Source of the DNA: Nitratidesulfovibrio sp. SRB-5
Lineage (GTDB): Bacteria > Desulfobacterota > Desulfovibrionia > Desulfovibrionales > Desulfovibrionaceae
DNA length: 64,000 bases
Direction of reading: 5' to 3'
NCBI RefSeq assembly: GCF_019931275.1
Contig: NZ_JAIOTY010000002.1
Span: 248,001 to 312,000 of the forward strand
Made by a program: the position numbers and the translations under genes
Shown: piece after piece, positions 15,808 to 25,256 of the stretch
Layout of the letters: each line of letters begins with the position of its first letter
Numbering within the stretch: position 1 is the first letter of the stretch
The notes under the pieces: model-generated
Database searches by the model: none
Told to the model about the DNA's origin: nothing
Seen by the model: only the letters and a program-made list of their open reading frames with translations

Positions 15808-16481
15808 GCTCGTCAAAACCGGCCACCCTGTTCGACGCCCCCTCCCGCCTGCTGGTGAAGGTCTGCGGCCTGACCCGGCAGCAGGATGCGGACGCCTGCG
15901 CGGAGGCCGGGGTGGACCTGTGCGGGTTCATCTTCCATCCGGCCAGCCCGCGTGCGGTAACGCCCGCAGTGGCCGCCGGGCTGCACAGCCACGGCTTGGC
16001 GCGGGTGGGGGTGTTCGTGAAGCAGTCCGCCGACGAGGTGCTGGCCATCATGGACGCGACCCGGCTGGACTTTGCCCAGTTGCACGGCGGGCAGGATGCC
16101 GCCTTCTGCGACCGGGTGGGGCCGGAACGGGTCATCCGCGCGGCGTGGCCGCAACGCCATGCGGACCGCAGCGCGCTGCAAGCCGAACTGGCCGGGCTTG
16201 CCCCGCATGTGCACTGCTTTCTGCTGGATGCGGGCACCAGCGGCGGCGGTCACGGGGCCACCATGGATTGGTCCGCGCTGCGCGGGCTGGCCCCCGGCGC
16301 GCCGTGGCTGCTGGCGGGCGGGCTGACCCCGGACAACGTGGCTGGCGCCGTTGCCGCCTGTGGCGGCCATGACCCCGGCGCGCTGATCGGCGTTGATCTC
16401 AATTCGGGGGTGGAAAGCGCCCCCGGCCAGAAGGATGCAACCCGCGTGGCCGCCGCCCTTGCGGCGCTGCGCGCGGCATAG
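15804..16481 (+). CDS. trpF: Phosphoribosylanthranilate isomerase
   Basis: 225 residues with the ATG at 15804, chosen for the ATGA overlap with trpC and an AAGG just upstream; an in-frame ATG at 15780 is less likely because it lies by the repeat. Motifs: LVKVCGLTRQQDADAC (catalytic Cys), GFIFHPASPRAV, VGVFVKQ, DFAQLHGGQD, LLDAGTSGGGHGATMDW and LAGGLTPDNV. It performs the Amadori rearrangement between TrpD and TrpC steps. Confidence 0.95.
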   Translation: MSSSKPATLFDAPSRLLVKVCGLTRQQDADACAEAGVDLCGFIFHPASPRAVTPAVAAGLHSHGLARVGVFVKQSADEVLAIMDATRLDFAQLHGGQDAAFCDRVGPERVIRAAWPQRHADRSALQAELAGLAPHVHCFLLDAGTSGGGHGATMDWSALRGLAPGAPWLLAGGLTPDNVAGAVAACGGHDPGALIGVDLNSGVESAPGQKDATRVAAALAALRAA

Positions 16482-16520
16482 TCGATACCAACTGGCGCCC
16501 CGGCGCCAAAGGATACCACC

Positions 16521-17705
16521 ATGAAAAAAGGCTATTTCGGCGAGTTCGGCGGGCAGTTCGTGCCCGAGCTGCTCATGCCGCCGCTGCGGGAACTGGAAGC
16601 CGCCATGCGCGACATCCTGCCTTCGGACACGTTCCGGGCGGAACTGGACGACCTGCTGCGCAACTTCGCGGGGCGCGAAACCCCGCTCACGGCCTGCCCC
16701 ACGCTGTCGGCGGAACTGGGCGTGCACCTGTGGCTGAAGCGCGAAGACCTGCTGCACACCGGCGCGCACAAGGTCAACAACACCCTTGGGCAGGCCCTGC
16801 TGGCCAAGTACATGGGCAAGACCGCGCTGGTGGCGGAAACGGGGGCGGGCCAGCACGGCGTTGCCACGGCGGCTGCCGCCGCGCGCCTGGGCATGGAGTG
16901 CGTGATCTACATGGGAGCCACGGACGTGGTGCGCCAGGCCCCCAACGTCATGCGCATGAAGCTGCTGGGGGCCAAGGTGGTGCCCGTGCAGAGCGGCACC
17001 AAGACCCTGAAGGACGCCATCAACGAGGCCCTGCGCTACTGGATTGCCCAGCAGGATTCCACGCACTACTGCTTCGGCACGGCGGCGGGGCCGCACCCCT
17101 TCCCCACGCTGGTGCGCGACCTGCAATGCGTCATCGGGCGCGAAACCCGCGCCCAGATGCTGGAGCGCGTGGGCCGGCTGCCCGACATGGTGGTGGCTTG
17201 CGTGGGCGGCGGCTCCAACGCCATCGGCATGTTCCACCCGTTCATTGATGATGCCTCGGTGCGCATCGTGGGGGTGGAGGCGGCAGGCACCGGCGAGCCG
17301 GGCTGCTACAACTCCGCGCCCATCAACCTGGGCCGCCCCGGCGTGCTGCACGGCCAGATGACCATGCTGCTGCAGGACGCGGACGGCCAGATCGAGCCGT
17401 CGCACTCCGTGTCCGCCGGGCTGGACTACCCCGGCGTGGGGCCGGAGCACGCGCATCTGGGGGCCATTGGCCGTGCGGTGTACGGCATGGCCACCGACAG
17501 TCAGGCGCTGGAGGCCTTCCAGGCCCTGACCCGGCGCGAGGGCATCATCCCCGCGCTGGAATCGTCGCACGCGCTGGCGTGGGTGCTGTGCAACAGGCAA
17601 AAGCTACCTGCGGACGGACATGTGGTGGTCAACCTTTCGGGCCGGGGCGACAAGGACATGGAAATCGTGCGGGAAGTGCTGTTCCGCGAAGGAGAGCTGG
17701 CATGA
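16521..17705 (+). CDS. trpB: Tryptophan synthase beta chain
   Basis: 394 residues, standard length. ATG at 16521 after AAAGGATACCACC. PLP lysine motif: [16 protein letters not shown] (Lys ~87). Also [18 protein letters not shown] (phosphate loop) and [13 protein letters not shown]. It condenses indole with serine. The stop overlaps the trpA start (ATGA), consistent with a coupled alpha2beta2 complex. Confidence 0.97.
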   Translation: MKKGYFGEFGGQFVPELLMPPLRELEAAMRDILPSDTFRAELDDLLRNFAGRETPLTACPTLSAELGVHLWLKREDLLHTGAHKVNNTLGQALLAKYMGKTALVAETGAGQHGVATAAAAARLGMECVIYMGATDVVRQAPNVMRMKLLGAKVVPVQSGTKTLKDAINEALRYWIAQQDSTHYCFGTAAGPHPFPTLVRDLQCVIGRETRAQMLERVGRLPDMVVACVGGGSNAIGMFHPFIDDASVRIVGVEAAGTGEPGCYNSAPINLGRPGVLHGQMTMLLQDADGQIEPSHSVSAGLDYPGVGPEHAHLGAIGRAVYGMATDSQALEAFQALTRREGIIPALESSHALAWVLCNRQKLPADGHVVVNLSGRGDKDMEIVREVLFREGELA

Positions 17706-18514
17706 GCGCGGCCATTCATACCGACATGAACGACATGCTGCCCGAGGCCCCGGTGTCGCGGCTGGAAGCCCGCGTGGCCGCCGCCAACGCGGCGGGGCGG
17801 CCCGCGCTGGTGCCCTTTCTGACGGCGGGTTTTCCCACGCTGGACCGCTTCTGGGAGGAAATGGACGGCCTTGATCGCGGCGGCGCGGACGTCATCGAAA
17901 TCGGCGTGCCCTTCTCCGACCCGGTGGCCGACGGCCCGGTGGTAGAGGCGGCATCGCTGCGGGCGCTGGAAAACGGCGTGACCCTGCGCTGGATACTGGA
18001 CGGCCTGAAGGCCCGCGCGGGCCGCTACGACGCCGAACTGGTGCTGATGGGCTACTACAACCCGTTCCTGCAATACGGGCTGGAAAATCTGGCGGCGGAC
18101 GCGGCGGCGGCGGGGGTGGCGGGCTTCATCGTGCCCGACCTGCCGCTGGAGGAAGACGCCGAGATGCGCGCGCTGCTGGCCGCGCGGGGCATCGACCTCA
18201 TCGCCCTAGTCGGCCCCAACACCAGCGAGGAACGCATGGCCGAATACGCCGCCGTGGCCTCCGGCTACGTGTACGTGGTGTCGGTGCTGGGCATCACCGG
18301 CGTGCGCGAGGGCCTGCCGCCGGAGGTGCCGCAGACGCTGGCCCGCGCCCGCAAGGCCTTCCGCCTGCCGCTGGCGCTGGGCTTCGGCATCAAGGAGCCG
18401 AAGCAGCTGGAAGGCTTCCCCGATTGGCCCGACGCCGTGGTGTTCGGCTCCGCGCTGTTGCGCCACATCGATGCGGGCAACAGCGCGGAATCGTTCCTGG
18501 CCGCGTGGAAGTAA
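17702..18514 (+). CDS. trpA: Tryptophan synthase alpha chain
   Basis: 270 residues; ATG at 17702 overlaps the trpB stop. Motifs: [13 protein letters not shown] (catalytic Glu region), [20 protein letters not shown] with the catalytic Asp, [20 protein letters not shown], and [15 protein letters not shown]. It cleaves indole-3-glycerol phosphate to indole. It is the last gene of the aro-trp cluster; a terminator follows about 110 bases on. Confidence 0.96.
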   Translation: MSAAIHTDMNDMLPEAPVSRLEARVAAANAAGRPALVPFLTAGFPTLDRFWEEMDGLDRGGADVIEIGVPFSDPVADGPVVEAASLRALENGVTLRWILDGLKARAGRYDAELVLMGYYNPFLQYGLENLAADAAAAGVAGFIVPDLPLEEDAEMRALLAARGIDLIALVGPNTSEERMAEYAAVASGYVYVVSVLGITGVREGLPPEVPQTLARARKAFRLPLALGFGIKEPKQLEGFPDWPDAVVFGSALLRHIDAGNSAESFLAAWK

Positions 18515-18621
18515 CGGGGCAGGACAGACGAGCGGGGCCGGGCCGGGTAGAGTAGGAGAGGATTGGACAGGATTGGGCCTTGCCCGCCGCGCCGCTGCGG
18601 CGCAACAGTATTCGCAATCAT

Positions 18622-18659
18622 CGGGACCGTCCTGCCCTGCGCGGGGGCGGTCCCGTTTT
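18622..18659 (+). terminator. Terminator of the trp operon
   Basis: Hairpin with arms CGGGACCG and CGGTCCCG (18622-18629 with 18648-18655) and a GC-rich pairable interior, followed by TTTT (18656-18659). The remainder of the 317-base gap between trpA and icd contains only a TTGACA at 18658-18663 that could be an icd -35, with a poor TACCGG 17 bases on. Confidence 0.8.
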
Positions 18660-18831
18660 GACAAAATCCGCCAAACCGGCTACCGGAACTGACCCCCAAG
18701 GGTACCCGGATCCCACCGGAAGCACGTGATACAAGGCCGGGCGGCGTGCCGTCCGGCCGCTTTTCGGCAGCACGACATCAGCACGACAGTATGGCCCCGC
18801 CCCGGCGGGGCCTGCGCAAAGGAGCGCCTCC

Positions 18832-19980
18832 ATGCGGAAGACGGTCTACTGGATTGAAGGCGACGGCATCGGCCCCGACGTATGGAAAGCCGCCCGTCCC
18901 GTCATCGATGCGGCGGTGGCGAAAACCTACGGCGACGCGCGCTCCATCGAATGGAAGGAACTGCTGGCCGGTGAAAAGGCCTACGCCGCCACCGGCGAAT
19001 ACCTGCCCGAGGCCACCATGCAGGCCCTGCGCGGCGCGGAACTGGCCATCAAGGGCCCCCTTGGCACCCCGGTGGGCAAGGGCTTCCGCAGCCTCAACGT
19101 CACCCTGCGCCAGACGCTGGACCTGTACGCCTGCATCCGGCCCATCCGCTACTTCGAGGGCATCATGTCGCCCGTGAAAAGGCCGGACCTGGTGGACATG
19201 GTGGTGTTTCGCGAAAACACCGAAGACGTGTACGCGGGCATCGAATACAAGGCGGGCACGCCGGAAGCCAAGCGGCTCATCGACTTTCTGCGCAACGAAC
19301 TGGGCGCCAACGTGGACCCGGAAAGCGCCGTGGGCATCAAGCCCATGACCGCGCGCGGCTCCAAGCGGCTGGTGCGCCGCGCCATGGACTTTGCCGTGGC
19401 CCAGAAGCGGTCCAGCCTCACGCTGGTGCACAAGGGCAACATCATGAAGTTCACGGAAGGCGGCTTCCGCGAATGGGGCTATGAGGTGGTGCGCGACGAA
19501 TTCGCCGACGCCGCCGTGCTGGAAGCCGACGCCGGGGGCGCAGCAGGCAAGGTGGTGGTGAAGGACCGCATTGCCGACGCCATGTTCCAGGAAGTGCTGA
19601 TCCGCCCCGACCAGTACAGCGTCATCGCCACTTCCAACCTGAACGGCGACTACCTGTCCGACGCGCTGGCCGCGCAGGTGGGCGGGCTTGGCCTTGCGCC
19701 GGGCGTGAACATGTCCGACTCGCTGGCCTTCTTCGAAGCCACCCACGGCACCGCGCCCACCATTGCCGGGCAGGACAAGGCCAACCCCGGCAGCCTCATC
19801 CTGTGCGGCGCGCTGATGCTGGAACACATGGGCTGGAACGATGCGGCCACCCGCATCTACAACGCCATCAACACCACCATCGGCAAACGCACCGTCACCG
19901 TGGACTTGGCCTCGCAAATGGCCGGAGCCACCACCGTGGGCACCGTGGCCTTTGGCGAGATGGTGGCCAAGGCGCTGTAG
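18832..19980 (+). CDS. icd: Isocitrate dehydrogenase
   Basis: 382 residues; ATG at 18832 after AAAGGAGCGCCTCC. Isocitrate/isopropylmalate dehydrogenase family: YWIEGDGIGPDVW, the substrate loop FRSLNVTLRQTLDLYACIRP, VVFRENTEDVYAGIEY, LVHKGNIMKFTEG, NLNGDYLSD and FEATHGTAPTIAGQDKANPG. It oxidatively decarboxylates isocitrate to 2-oxoglutarate, in these organisms mainly for biosynthesis. In the cofactor loop, the Lys-Tyr pair that E. coli uses to bind the NADP phosphate (APKYAG) is Thr-Ile here (APTIAG), so cofactor preference should not be assumed. The gene stands alone between two terminators. Confidence 0.93.
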   Translation: MRKTVYWIEGDGIGPDVWKAARPVIDAAVAKTYGDARSIEWKELLAGEKAYAATGEYLPEATMQALRGAELAIKGPLGTPVGKGFRSLNVTLRQTLDLYACIRPIRYFEGIMSPVKRPDLVDMVVFRENTEDVYAGIEYKAGTPEAKRLIDFLRNELGANVDPESAVGIKPMTARGSKRLVRRAMDFAVAQKRSSLTLVHKGNIMKFTEGGFREWGYEVVRDEFADAAVLEADAGGAAGKVVVKDRIADAMFQEVLIRPDQYSVIATSNLNGDYLSDALAAQVGGLGLAPGVNMSDSLAFFEATHGTAPTIAGQDKANPGSLILCGALMLEHMGWNDAATRIYNAINTTIGKRTVTVDLASQMAGATTVGTVAFGEMVAKAL

Positions 19981-20025
19981 AGAACGAGAAGAATTGGGTA
20001 GATACGACAGATTGGCGAATGATGA

Positions 20026-20060
20026 CGCCCCCGGAAGCTGTGAGCTTTCGGGGGCGTTTT
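20026..20060 (+). terminator. Terminator of icd
   Basis: Arms CGCCCCCG and CGGGGGCG with a further AAGCT/AGCTT pairing inside, then TTTT (20057-20060). Confidence 0.9.
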
Positions 20061-20188
20061 ATTGCCTGCCGAGCCCTGTCCGTGCGTTGGGGCTGGGCGC
20101 ACGGAAAAGGGCAGGATGACCGAGAGGAACGGCTAAGACTGGGACGGCACGGCTGCCCGATCTACTGCCCTGCCTCCTCTTGCACACA

Positions 20189-20204
20189 TGGCATACCCAA
20201 TGCA
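20189..20204 (+). promoter_or_regulatory. Candidate sigma-54 promoter before the lipoprotein gene
   Basis: TGGCATACCCAATGCA has the invariant GG and GC of a -24/-12 promoter with the required 10-base spacing, and the flanking T and A fit the consensus. It lies 119 bases before the lipoprotein start. Only one base of the -12 box deviates (ATGC for TTGC). No enhancer site was identified. Confidence 0.4.
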
Positions 20205-20322
20205 AACATTTGTGATAATGGCGGGATAGAGTGCATACACACCTTGCGTGCCGCCGGGCCGTGCTTATGATTGTGCTGCCCGCTCCGAGGCCGTCATGCA
20301 CCCCGGCAGGCAGGAGAACACC

Positions 20323-20922
20323 ATGAACACTCATCTTCGCACGCTTACCCTCGCCGCCGTGCTGGCGGCGTTTGCCGTTACGGGGTGCGCCACCACCAGC
20401 ATGCGCGCCTCGGCGCAGATGGAAGACGGGCAGTTCCGGCAGGCGGCGGAAACCTACGCCGCCGCCCAGCGCGAAAACCCGGACGACTGGCAGGCTGGCG
20501 TGCGGCGTGGCTATGCGCTGTACCGCGCCGGAGACTACCAGGCCGCGCAGGACGTCCTGAAGCCCCTGTGGACCAACCGTCGCGCCGCCGAATACGCCCG
20601 GTTCTGGGCGGGCATCGCCGCCATCGCCGCCCGTGATGAAGCCGCCGCCCGCACCGCGTGGTCGGAATGGACCGCCAGCCGCTTCGAGATCGTGCGGGCC
20701 ATCCGGCCCCGCGTAGAACAGCTGATGTCCGGTGAACTGGCCCTCGGCCCGCAGGCCGCCAGCGGCTATGTTGCCGAGGCCGCCACGGCCAACGGGCGCG
20801 AGGCCCGCGCCGATGCCCGCTACGGCTGGCGTCCCCTGTCGCCGGGCTATTCGCCGTCCTACGAGCGCGACGCCTTTTCCGACACCATGCTGCCGGTGAC
20901 GCCCAAGCCGTATCTGCCGTAG
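20323..20922 (+). CDS. Putative lipoprotein, TPR-like
   Basis: 199 residues from ATG 20323 (CAGGAGAACACC just upstream). The N-terminus is a lipoprotein signal peptide: charged MNTHLR, a hydrophobic Leu/Ala core, and the lipobox VTGC with the acceptor Cys near residue 22. The mature part has a repeat-like helical pattern (MEDGQFRQAAETYAAAQREN, then YRAGDYQAAQDVLKPLW) resembling tetratricopeptide repeats. The C-terminal tail is Tyr/Pro-rich. Function is unknown; by family it would be an envelope-anchored scaffold. Confidence 0.8.
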   Translation: MNTHLRTLTLAAVLAAFAVTGCATTSMRASAQMEDGQFRQAAETYAAAQRENPDDWQAGVRRGYALYRAGDYQAAQDVLKPLWTNRRAAEYARFWAGIAAIAARDEAAARTAWSEWTASRFEIVRAIRPRVEQLMSGELALGPQAASGYVAEAATANGREARADARYGWRPLSPGYSPSYERDAFSDTMLPVTPKPYLP

Positions 20923-20936
20923 AAAAAGCCACTCCG

Positions 20937-20971
20937 AAGCCCCGGCGCGTGAAACATCCACCGGGGCTTTT
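20937..20971 (+). terminator. Terminator of the lipoprotein gene
   Basis: Arms AAGCCCCGG (20937-20945) and CCGGGGCTT (20961-20969) with TT following. Confidence 0.85.
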
Positions 20972-21038
20972 GCGTTCACCGGCAACGCCTCCTCACCCCG
21001 CCCTTCCCAACCAACCCCGCGCCTGCTATCCGTAAGCC

Positions 21039-21767
21039 ATGAAGCTGGCGGTCATTTCCGACATTCACGGCAACCTCGGCGCGTTTAAGGCGGTGCTGGC
21101 AGACATGGACGCGCAGGGGGCCACCTGCGCCGTGTCGCTGGGCGACAACGTGGGCTACGGGCCGGACCCCGGCCCGGTGCTGCGCCTTGTGGCCAGTAGG
21201 CACATCCCTTCGGTGGCGGGCAACCACGAGATGGCCGTGGCCGACGCCCGCTGGCTGCGCGAGTTCAACAGCCAGTCGCGCGATGCCGCGCGCATGACCA
21301 TGGACTGGCTGGACGACGACGAGGTGGAACTGGCCCGCGCCATGCCCCGCGTGCTGGTGCGCGATGGCTGCCGCTTCGTGCACGGCATGCCGCCCGATTC
21401 GCCCTTCACCTACCTGTACGAATTTCACGGCAAGCGGCTGGCCTCGGTATTCGACCGGTTTCCGGAGCCCATCTGCTTCGTGGGGCACACCCACGACCTT
21501 GAGCTGGTCCGGCGCGATGCCGACGGCGTGGTGGCCCGCGAGCCGCTGACAGAGGGTGCGCGCGTGTTGCCCGCCGGTGGGCGCTATCTGGTCAACGCGG
21601 GCAGCGTGGGCCAGCCGCGCGACGGCGACAACCGCGCCAAGTACCTGTTGTGGGAACCCGCCCCGCGCCGCCTGACGGTGCGCTTCGTCCCCTACGACGT
21701 GCAGGACGCCGCCCGGCGCTTCCGCGAGGCGGGGGTGAATGAGCGGTATGTGCTTCGCCTGCTGTAG
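21039..21767 (+). CDS. Metallophosphoesterase (YfcE/MJ0936-like)
   Basis: 242 residues. The calcineurin-like dimetal motifs are complete: SDIHGN (residues ~7-12), SLGDNVGYGP, AGNHEMAV, RFVHGMPPD and CFVGHTHDL. The length fits the small YfcE-type phosphodiesterases. The substrate cannot be predicted. The gene is followed by its own terminator, so it is probably monocistronic. No ribosome binding site stands out; the ATG is the first in the frame and begins the canonical first strand (KLAVISDIHG). Confidence 0.88.
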   Translation: MKLAVISDIHGNLGAFKAVLADMDAQGATCAVSLGDNVGYGPDPGPVLRLVASRHIPSVAGNHEMAVADARWLREFNSQSRDAARMTMDWLDDDEVELARAMPRVLVRDGCRFVHGMPPDSPFTYLYEFHGKRLASVFDRFPEPICFVGHTHDLELVRRDADGVVAREPLTEGARVLPAGGRYLVNAGSVGQPRDGDNRAKYLLWEPAPRRLTVRFVPYDVQDAARRFREAGVNERYVLRLL

Positions 21768-21932
21768 GATGCAGCCAACGCCATGTTGAAGGAAACTTCA
21801 CCCCGCCAGGTGGGCCGCGCCAACTTGAGCCGACCCAGCATGGGCCGCCCCGCCACGATGCGTCCGACCATGCCCTGCAACGTCCTGTCCCGCTCCCTGC
21901 CTCAGGGGCGCAGCCACTCCGGGGCCACTCCT

Positions 21933-21952
21933 GCGGGCGCGCCCGCTTTTTT
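21933..21952 (+). terminator. Intrinsic terminator
   Basis: Compact hairpin GCGGG-CGCG-CCCGC followed by TTTTTT (21947-21952), between the metallophosphoesterase and the kinase gene. The ~165 bases before it show nothing else. Confidence 0.85.
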
Positions 21953-22003
21953 GCCAATTCTCCCCCCGCGCGCCGCGCGCATTCCGTCCCAAGGATTTTC
22001 CCC

Positions 22004-23878
22004 ATGCGCATAGGTCGTTACACGGTGTGCGGGCTGCTGGGCCGGGGCGGCATGGGTGCGGTGTACAAGGTGCGCCAGCCGGTCACGGGGCGCATCGCCG
22101 CGCTGAAGCTGCTGCGCCCCGCCGACACGCTGGCCGACCTGTCCGATATGGACGACCTGCGCCGCCGCTTCCTGCACGAGGCGCAGGTGATGGCCGCGCT
22201 GGACCACCCCCACGTGGCGGCGGTGTGGGATGTGGACGTGGCCCCGGCGGGCACGTTGCGCCTGCCCTCCGGCGACGACTTCTGCCCGCCGCCCGATGCA
22301 TGGGACGGGGGAGAGGGGAACCCGCTCGTGGGGGCAGCGGGGGATGCGCGGGACGCGGACACCGCCGCCCCGGAGGACTGCGACCCGGAGCGTGACCGCG
22401 CCGCCCGCGTGGCCCGCTTCGGCGATCTGCCGTTCTTCGTCATGGAATACTACTGCCTGAACCTGGGGCTGCTGATCGGCGAAAGCTACCGGGTAGAGGC
22501 CCCCACCCGCCGCCTGCCGCTGCCGCGCGCCTGCCGCTACGCTGCGCAGACGCTGGACGCGCTGGCTCGCATGCATCACGCCGGGGTGATCCACCGCGAC
22601 GTGAAGCCCTTCAACATCATGGTCACCGCCGAAGACGACGTGAAGCTCATTGACTTCGGCCTCTCGCGCTTGCGCGGCGAAGTGCAGCGCCTGCCGCGCG
22701 GGGTAAAGGTGGGTTCGCCGTACTACGCCGCGCCGGAGCAGGAACGCGACCCGGACGGGGTGGATGGCCGGGCCGACCTGTTTGCCGTGGGGGTGATGCT
22801 GTTCCGCATGCTGACCGGCGTGCTGCCCACGGACGAGGCCTTTGGCGGGCGCATCCCCCGCATCAGCAAACGCCACGCGGAACTGGACGCGGCGTGGGAC
22901 GACTTTTTCGCGCGGGCCATGGCCCGCGACCCGGCGCAGCGCTTTGCGGACGCCCGGACCATGGCGGCGGAACTGGATGCGCTGGTGGCCGCGTGGCGTC
23001 AGCGGGTGGACGCGGTGTGCCTGCTGCCGGAAGGAGACGGCGCGCCGGGTGATGCTGGCGTGGCGGGCGATGCGGACAACGGGAATGATGCCACGCCCGA
23101 TGGTGTGCGGGGCGCTGCGCATGGCAGCCTTTCGGATACGGCTGGCCGCGCGGCGGCGAACGTCATTGTGTCCGGACAGGCTCGCTCCACTCCGGTGAAA
23201 GTCATGCCCCGCCATGCCCGCGCCCTGTTCGGGCTGGACGAATTGTGGCGGCCCGCCGGGGTGTTCGCGGCGTCATCTCTTGCATCGGGTGCGGGCCGCA
23301 ACGGCGGCCCGGAGTGCGGGCTGCTGCCGGGGCTTCCCGTGCCGAATCTGCCCGCCCCGGGCGCATCCTCCACTGGTTCCCGCAGGCCCGATGCCGCCAC
23401 CTCCGGCGCATTCGCCGTGCGCGGCGGGACTGGCCCTGTTGCCTCTGACGCTTCCGGTTCCCCCGAACCCGCCGCCCCTGCCGATCTCCCCGCCAGCCCG
23501 ATTGATCTTGCCGCGCTGGTGGCGTACCAACCGGCCACGGGGTTGCTGTGGCAGCGCGGCGGCAGCGAATGGGGCCTGAACCTGACCGAGGCCCGCGCCC
23601 ACGTGGCCGAGCTGAACGCGGGGCGCTTCGCCGGGTTCGACGACTGGCGGCTGCCCACCGTGGACGAGGTGTGCACCTTGCTGGCCCCGCCGCCGGAAGG
23701 GGGCGGCCACTGCGTGCCCCCCGTGCTGGACCCGGTCCCCGACCCGCTGTGGACGGCGGACCGCAAGTCGTTCACGGCGGGGTGGTTCGTCAGCGCGTCC
23801 ATGGGCTTTGTGGGCTGGCAGGACGACACCTGCCGGTTCCATGTCCGCGTGGTTCGCACGGTCCGGGATATCCGGTAG
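22004..23878 (+). CDS. Hanks-type Ser/Thr protein kinase with C-terminal DUF1566 (Lcl-like) domain
   Basis: 624 residues. The kinase domain (about 1-330) has a glycine loop GLLGRGGMGAVYK, the ATP lysine in AALKLLRP, the catalytic loop HRDVKPFNIM, the DFG in LIDFGLS, and an APE-like YYAAPEQE. A ~50-residue acidic, Gly/Ala-rich insertion (residues ~85-130) sits between the early strands. Residues ~335-505 are a low-complexity linker. The last ~120 residues form a DUF1566 domain (ATGLLWQRGG, ARAHVAELNAGRFAGFDDWRLPTVDE, WFVSASMGFVGWQDD). There is no transmembrane segment, so it appears cytoplasmic and unlike the membrane PASTA kinases. The fused DUF1566 domain probably binds a ligand or partner. 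Confidence 0.85.
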   Translation: MRIGRYTVCGLLGRGGMGAVYKVRQPVTGRIAALKLLRPADTLADLSDMDDLRRRFLHEAQVMAALDHPHVAAVWDVDVAPAGTLRLPSGDDFCPPPDAWDGGEGNPLVGAAGDARDADTAAPEDCDPERDRAARVARFGDLPFFVMEYYCLNLGLLIGESYRVEAPTRRLPLPRACRYAAQTLDALARMHHAGVIHRDVKPFNIMVTAEDDVKLIDFGLSRLRGEVQRLPRGVKVGSPYYAAPEQERDPDGVDGRADLFAVGVMLFRMLTGVLPTDEAFGGRIPRISKRHAELDAAWDDFFARAMARDPAQRFADARTMAAELDALVAAWRQRVDAVCLLPEGDGAPGDAGVAGDADNGNDATPDGVRGAAHGSLSDTAGRAAANVIVSGQARSTPVKVMPRHARALFGLDELWRPAGVFAASSLASGAGRNGGPECGLLPGLPVPNLPAPGASSTGSRRPDAATSGAFAVRGGTGPVASDASGSPEPAAPADLPASPIDLAALVAYQPATGLLWQRGGSEWGLNLTEARAHVAELNAGRFAGFDDWRLPTVDEVCTLLAPPPEGGGHCVPPVLDPVPDPLWTADRKSFTAGWFVSASMGFVGWQDDTCRFHVRVVRTVRDIR

Positions 23879-24130
23879 ATTCGGTAGATTCGGGCGGTCC
23901 GGAGCGTGCGCGGCGACGTTTCGGGCTAGGTTCGGGCACGGGTCGCACCGGGGCACGGCCTCGGTGGCGCACGCCGGGCGTAGCGCGGACGTCTCCACCC
24001 AGCCCGTTCCCGGCCTTCATTCCGCCGCCCGACCTCAGCGTCCCGAACGCTGCGCTCGACTTCCCGCGCGCAATTGGCTCGCGCACAACCGGCCTGCGCA
24101 CAACGCTTTTTCGTCCCTTACGGAATCCGG

Positions 24131-25132
24131 ATGCACAACGAACACGACATGCCCGCCCTGGCGCCACAGAGCGATGCGACCGATATCGATTGTCGAGGCT
24201 GCGGCACCTGCTGCCGCAAGGGCGGGCCAGCCCTGCACGCGGAAGACCTTGCCCTGTTCCGTGCCGGGCATCTGGCGCCGGAGCATTGCCTGACCCTGCG
24301 CGCGGGCGAACTGGCCCGCGATCTGGACGGGCAACTGCGCCCGCTGGAGCGGGAACTGGTGAAGCTGCGCCCGCGCATGGCCGCTGGCAACGGCGACTGG
24401 ACCTGCCTGTTCCTGAACCAGTCCGACAACCGGTGTGGCGTTTACGCCCATCGCCCCGCCGAATGCCGCGCGCTGCTGTGCCGCGATACCTGGGCCATCA
24501 AGACCCTGCATGCCGTGGACCGGGTGACCCGGCTGGACGTGCTGGCGGCATGGGCGGAAGGTGCGGCGGAACGCGCGGGAGCCGGTGCCAGCCGGGCCGA
24601 TGTCGAACAGTCCGGTCCCGCCGATTCCGCCTGTCCGCCTGATTCCGCCGGTTTCCCCGATTCGGCAGTCCCTGCCGATCAGGCGGCTTCCGGCGGCTGC
24701 GCCGTCCCCGGCGTGCCGTGGGCCGACATTCTGGCCGCGCACGAGGAACGTTGTGGCTACGCGGTGCTGGCCGCCACGGGCGCGGCCCTGCAACGCGCGG
24801 CGGACAAGCTGCGCGCCCGCAACCCCGGCATGGCGCACCCGATGCCGCTTTCGGAAGACCCGGATGGACCGGACAGCCCGTCCCGTCTGACGAGCATGGC
24901 GGGCATGGCGGACATGGCCGAAGCAGCCCCTGCCGTCGCCACGTTCCTTGAAGCCGTGCGCTTCGACTTCGCCTTCCGGTCCATCGTGCGCGAACGCGCC
25001 GGAGTGGCCATGGAAGAACTGGACTTTCTGCTGGGGCGCACCCTTGCGGCCACGGCGGCCATGTACGGCGTGGCCGTGCGCATGACCGCGAATGGCCCGG
25101 AACTGGTGGTACTACCCGCCTCCGGCAACTAG
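24131..25132 (+). CDS. YkgJ-family cysteine-cluster protein
   Basis: 333 residues with the ATG at 24131; an in-frame ATG at 24074 would add 19 residues. The YkgJ signature is present: CRGCGTCCRKGGPAL, then CLFLNQSDNRCGVYAHRPAECRALLCRD, a CxxCxxCC...C...C...C set thought to bind zinc or an iron-sulfur cluster. A ~60-residue Pro/Ala/Ser-rich insertion (about 170-220) breaks the conserved part. The C-terminal ~130 residues are helical, without known motifs. Molecular function of the family is unsettled. The gene lies between the kinase and hldD; the 252 bases upstream hold only a short TTCGGTAGA repeat. Confidence 0.78.
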   Translation: MHNEHDMPALAPQSDATDIDCRGCGTCCRKGGPALHAEDLALFRAGHLAPEHCLTLRAGELARDLDGQLRPLERELVKLRPRMAAGNGDWTCLFLNQSDNRCGVYAHRPAECRALLCRDTWAIKTLHAVDRVTRLDVLAAWAEGAAERAGAGASRADVEQSGPADSACPPDSAGFPDSAVPADQAASGGCAVPGVPWADILAAHEERCGYAVLAATGAALQRAADKLRARNPGMAHPMPLSEDPDGPDSPSRLTSMAGMADMAEAAPAVATFLEAVRFDFAFRSIVRERAGVAMEELDFLLGRTLAATAAMYGVAVRMTANGPELVVLPASGN

Positions 25133-25256
25133 GGCATTTTCCCTGCACGGGCACGGCGGCCATGCACCCGCCGCCCCCTTGCCCTGCGGCCCGCATCGCG
25201 GCATCATGCCGCACGCCCGGCGCGCCTGCCGGGCAGCCTTCGCAAAGGAGCCTGAA

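Noticed and set aside
21783-22013. A 76-residue ORF between the metallophosphoesterase and the kinase gene
   Set aside because: It runs through a clear terminator hairpin, has no ribosome binding site and has a random-looking Arg/Pro/Ser composition.
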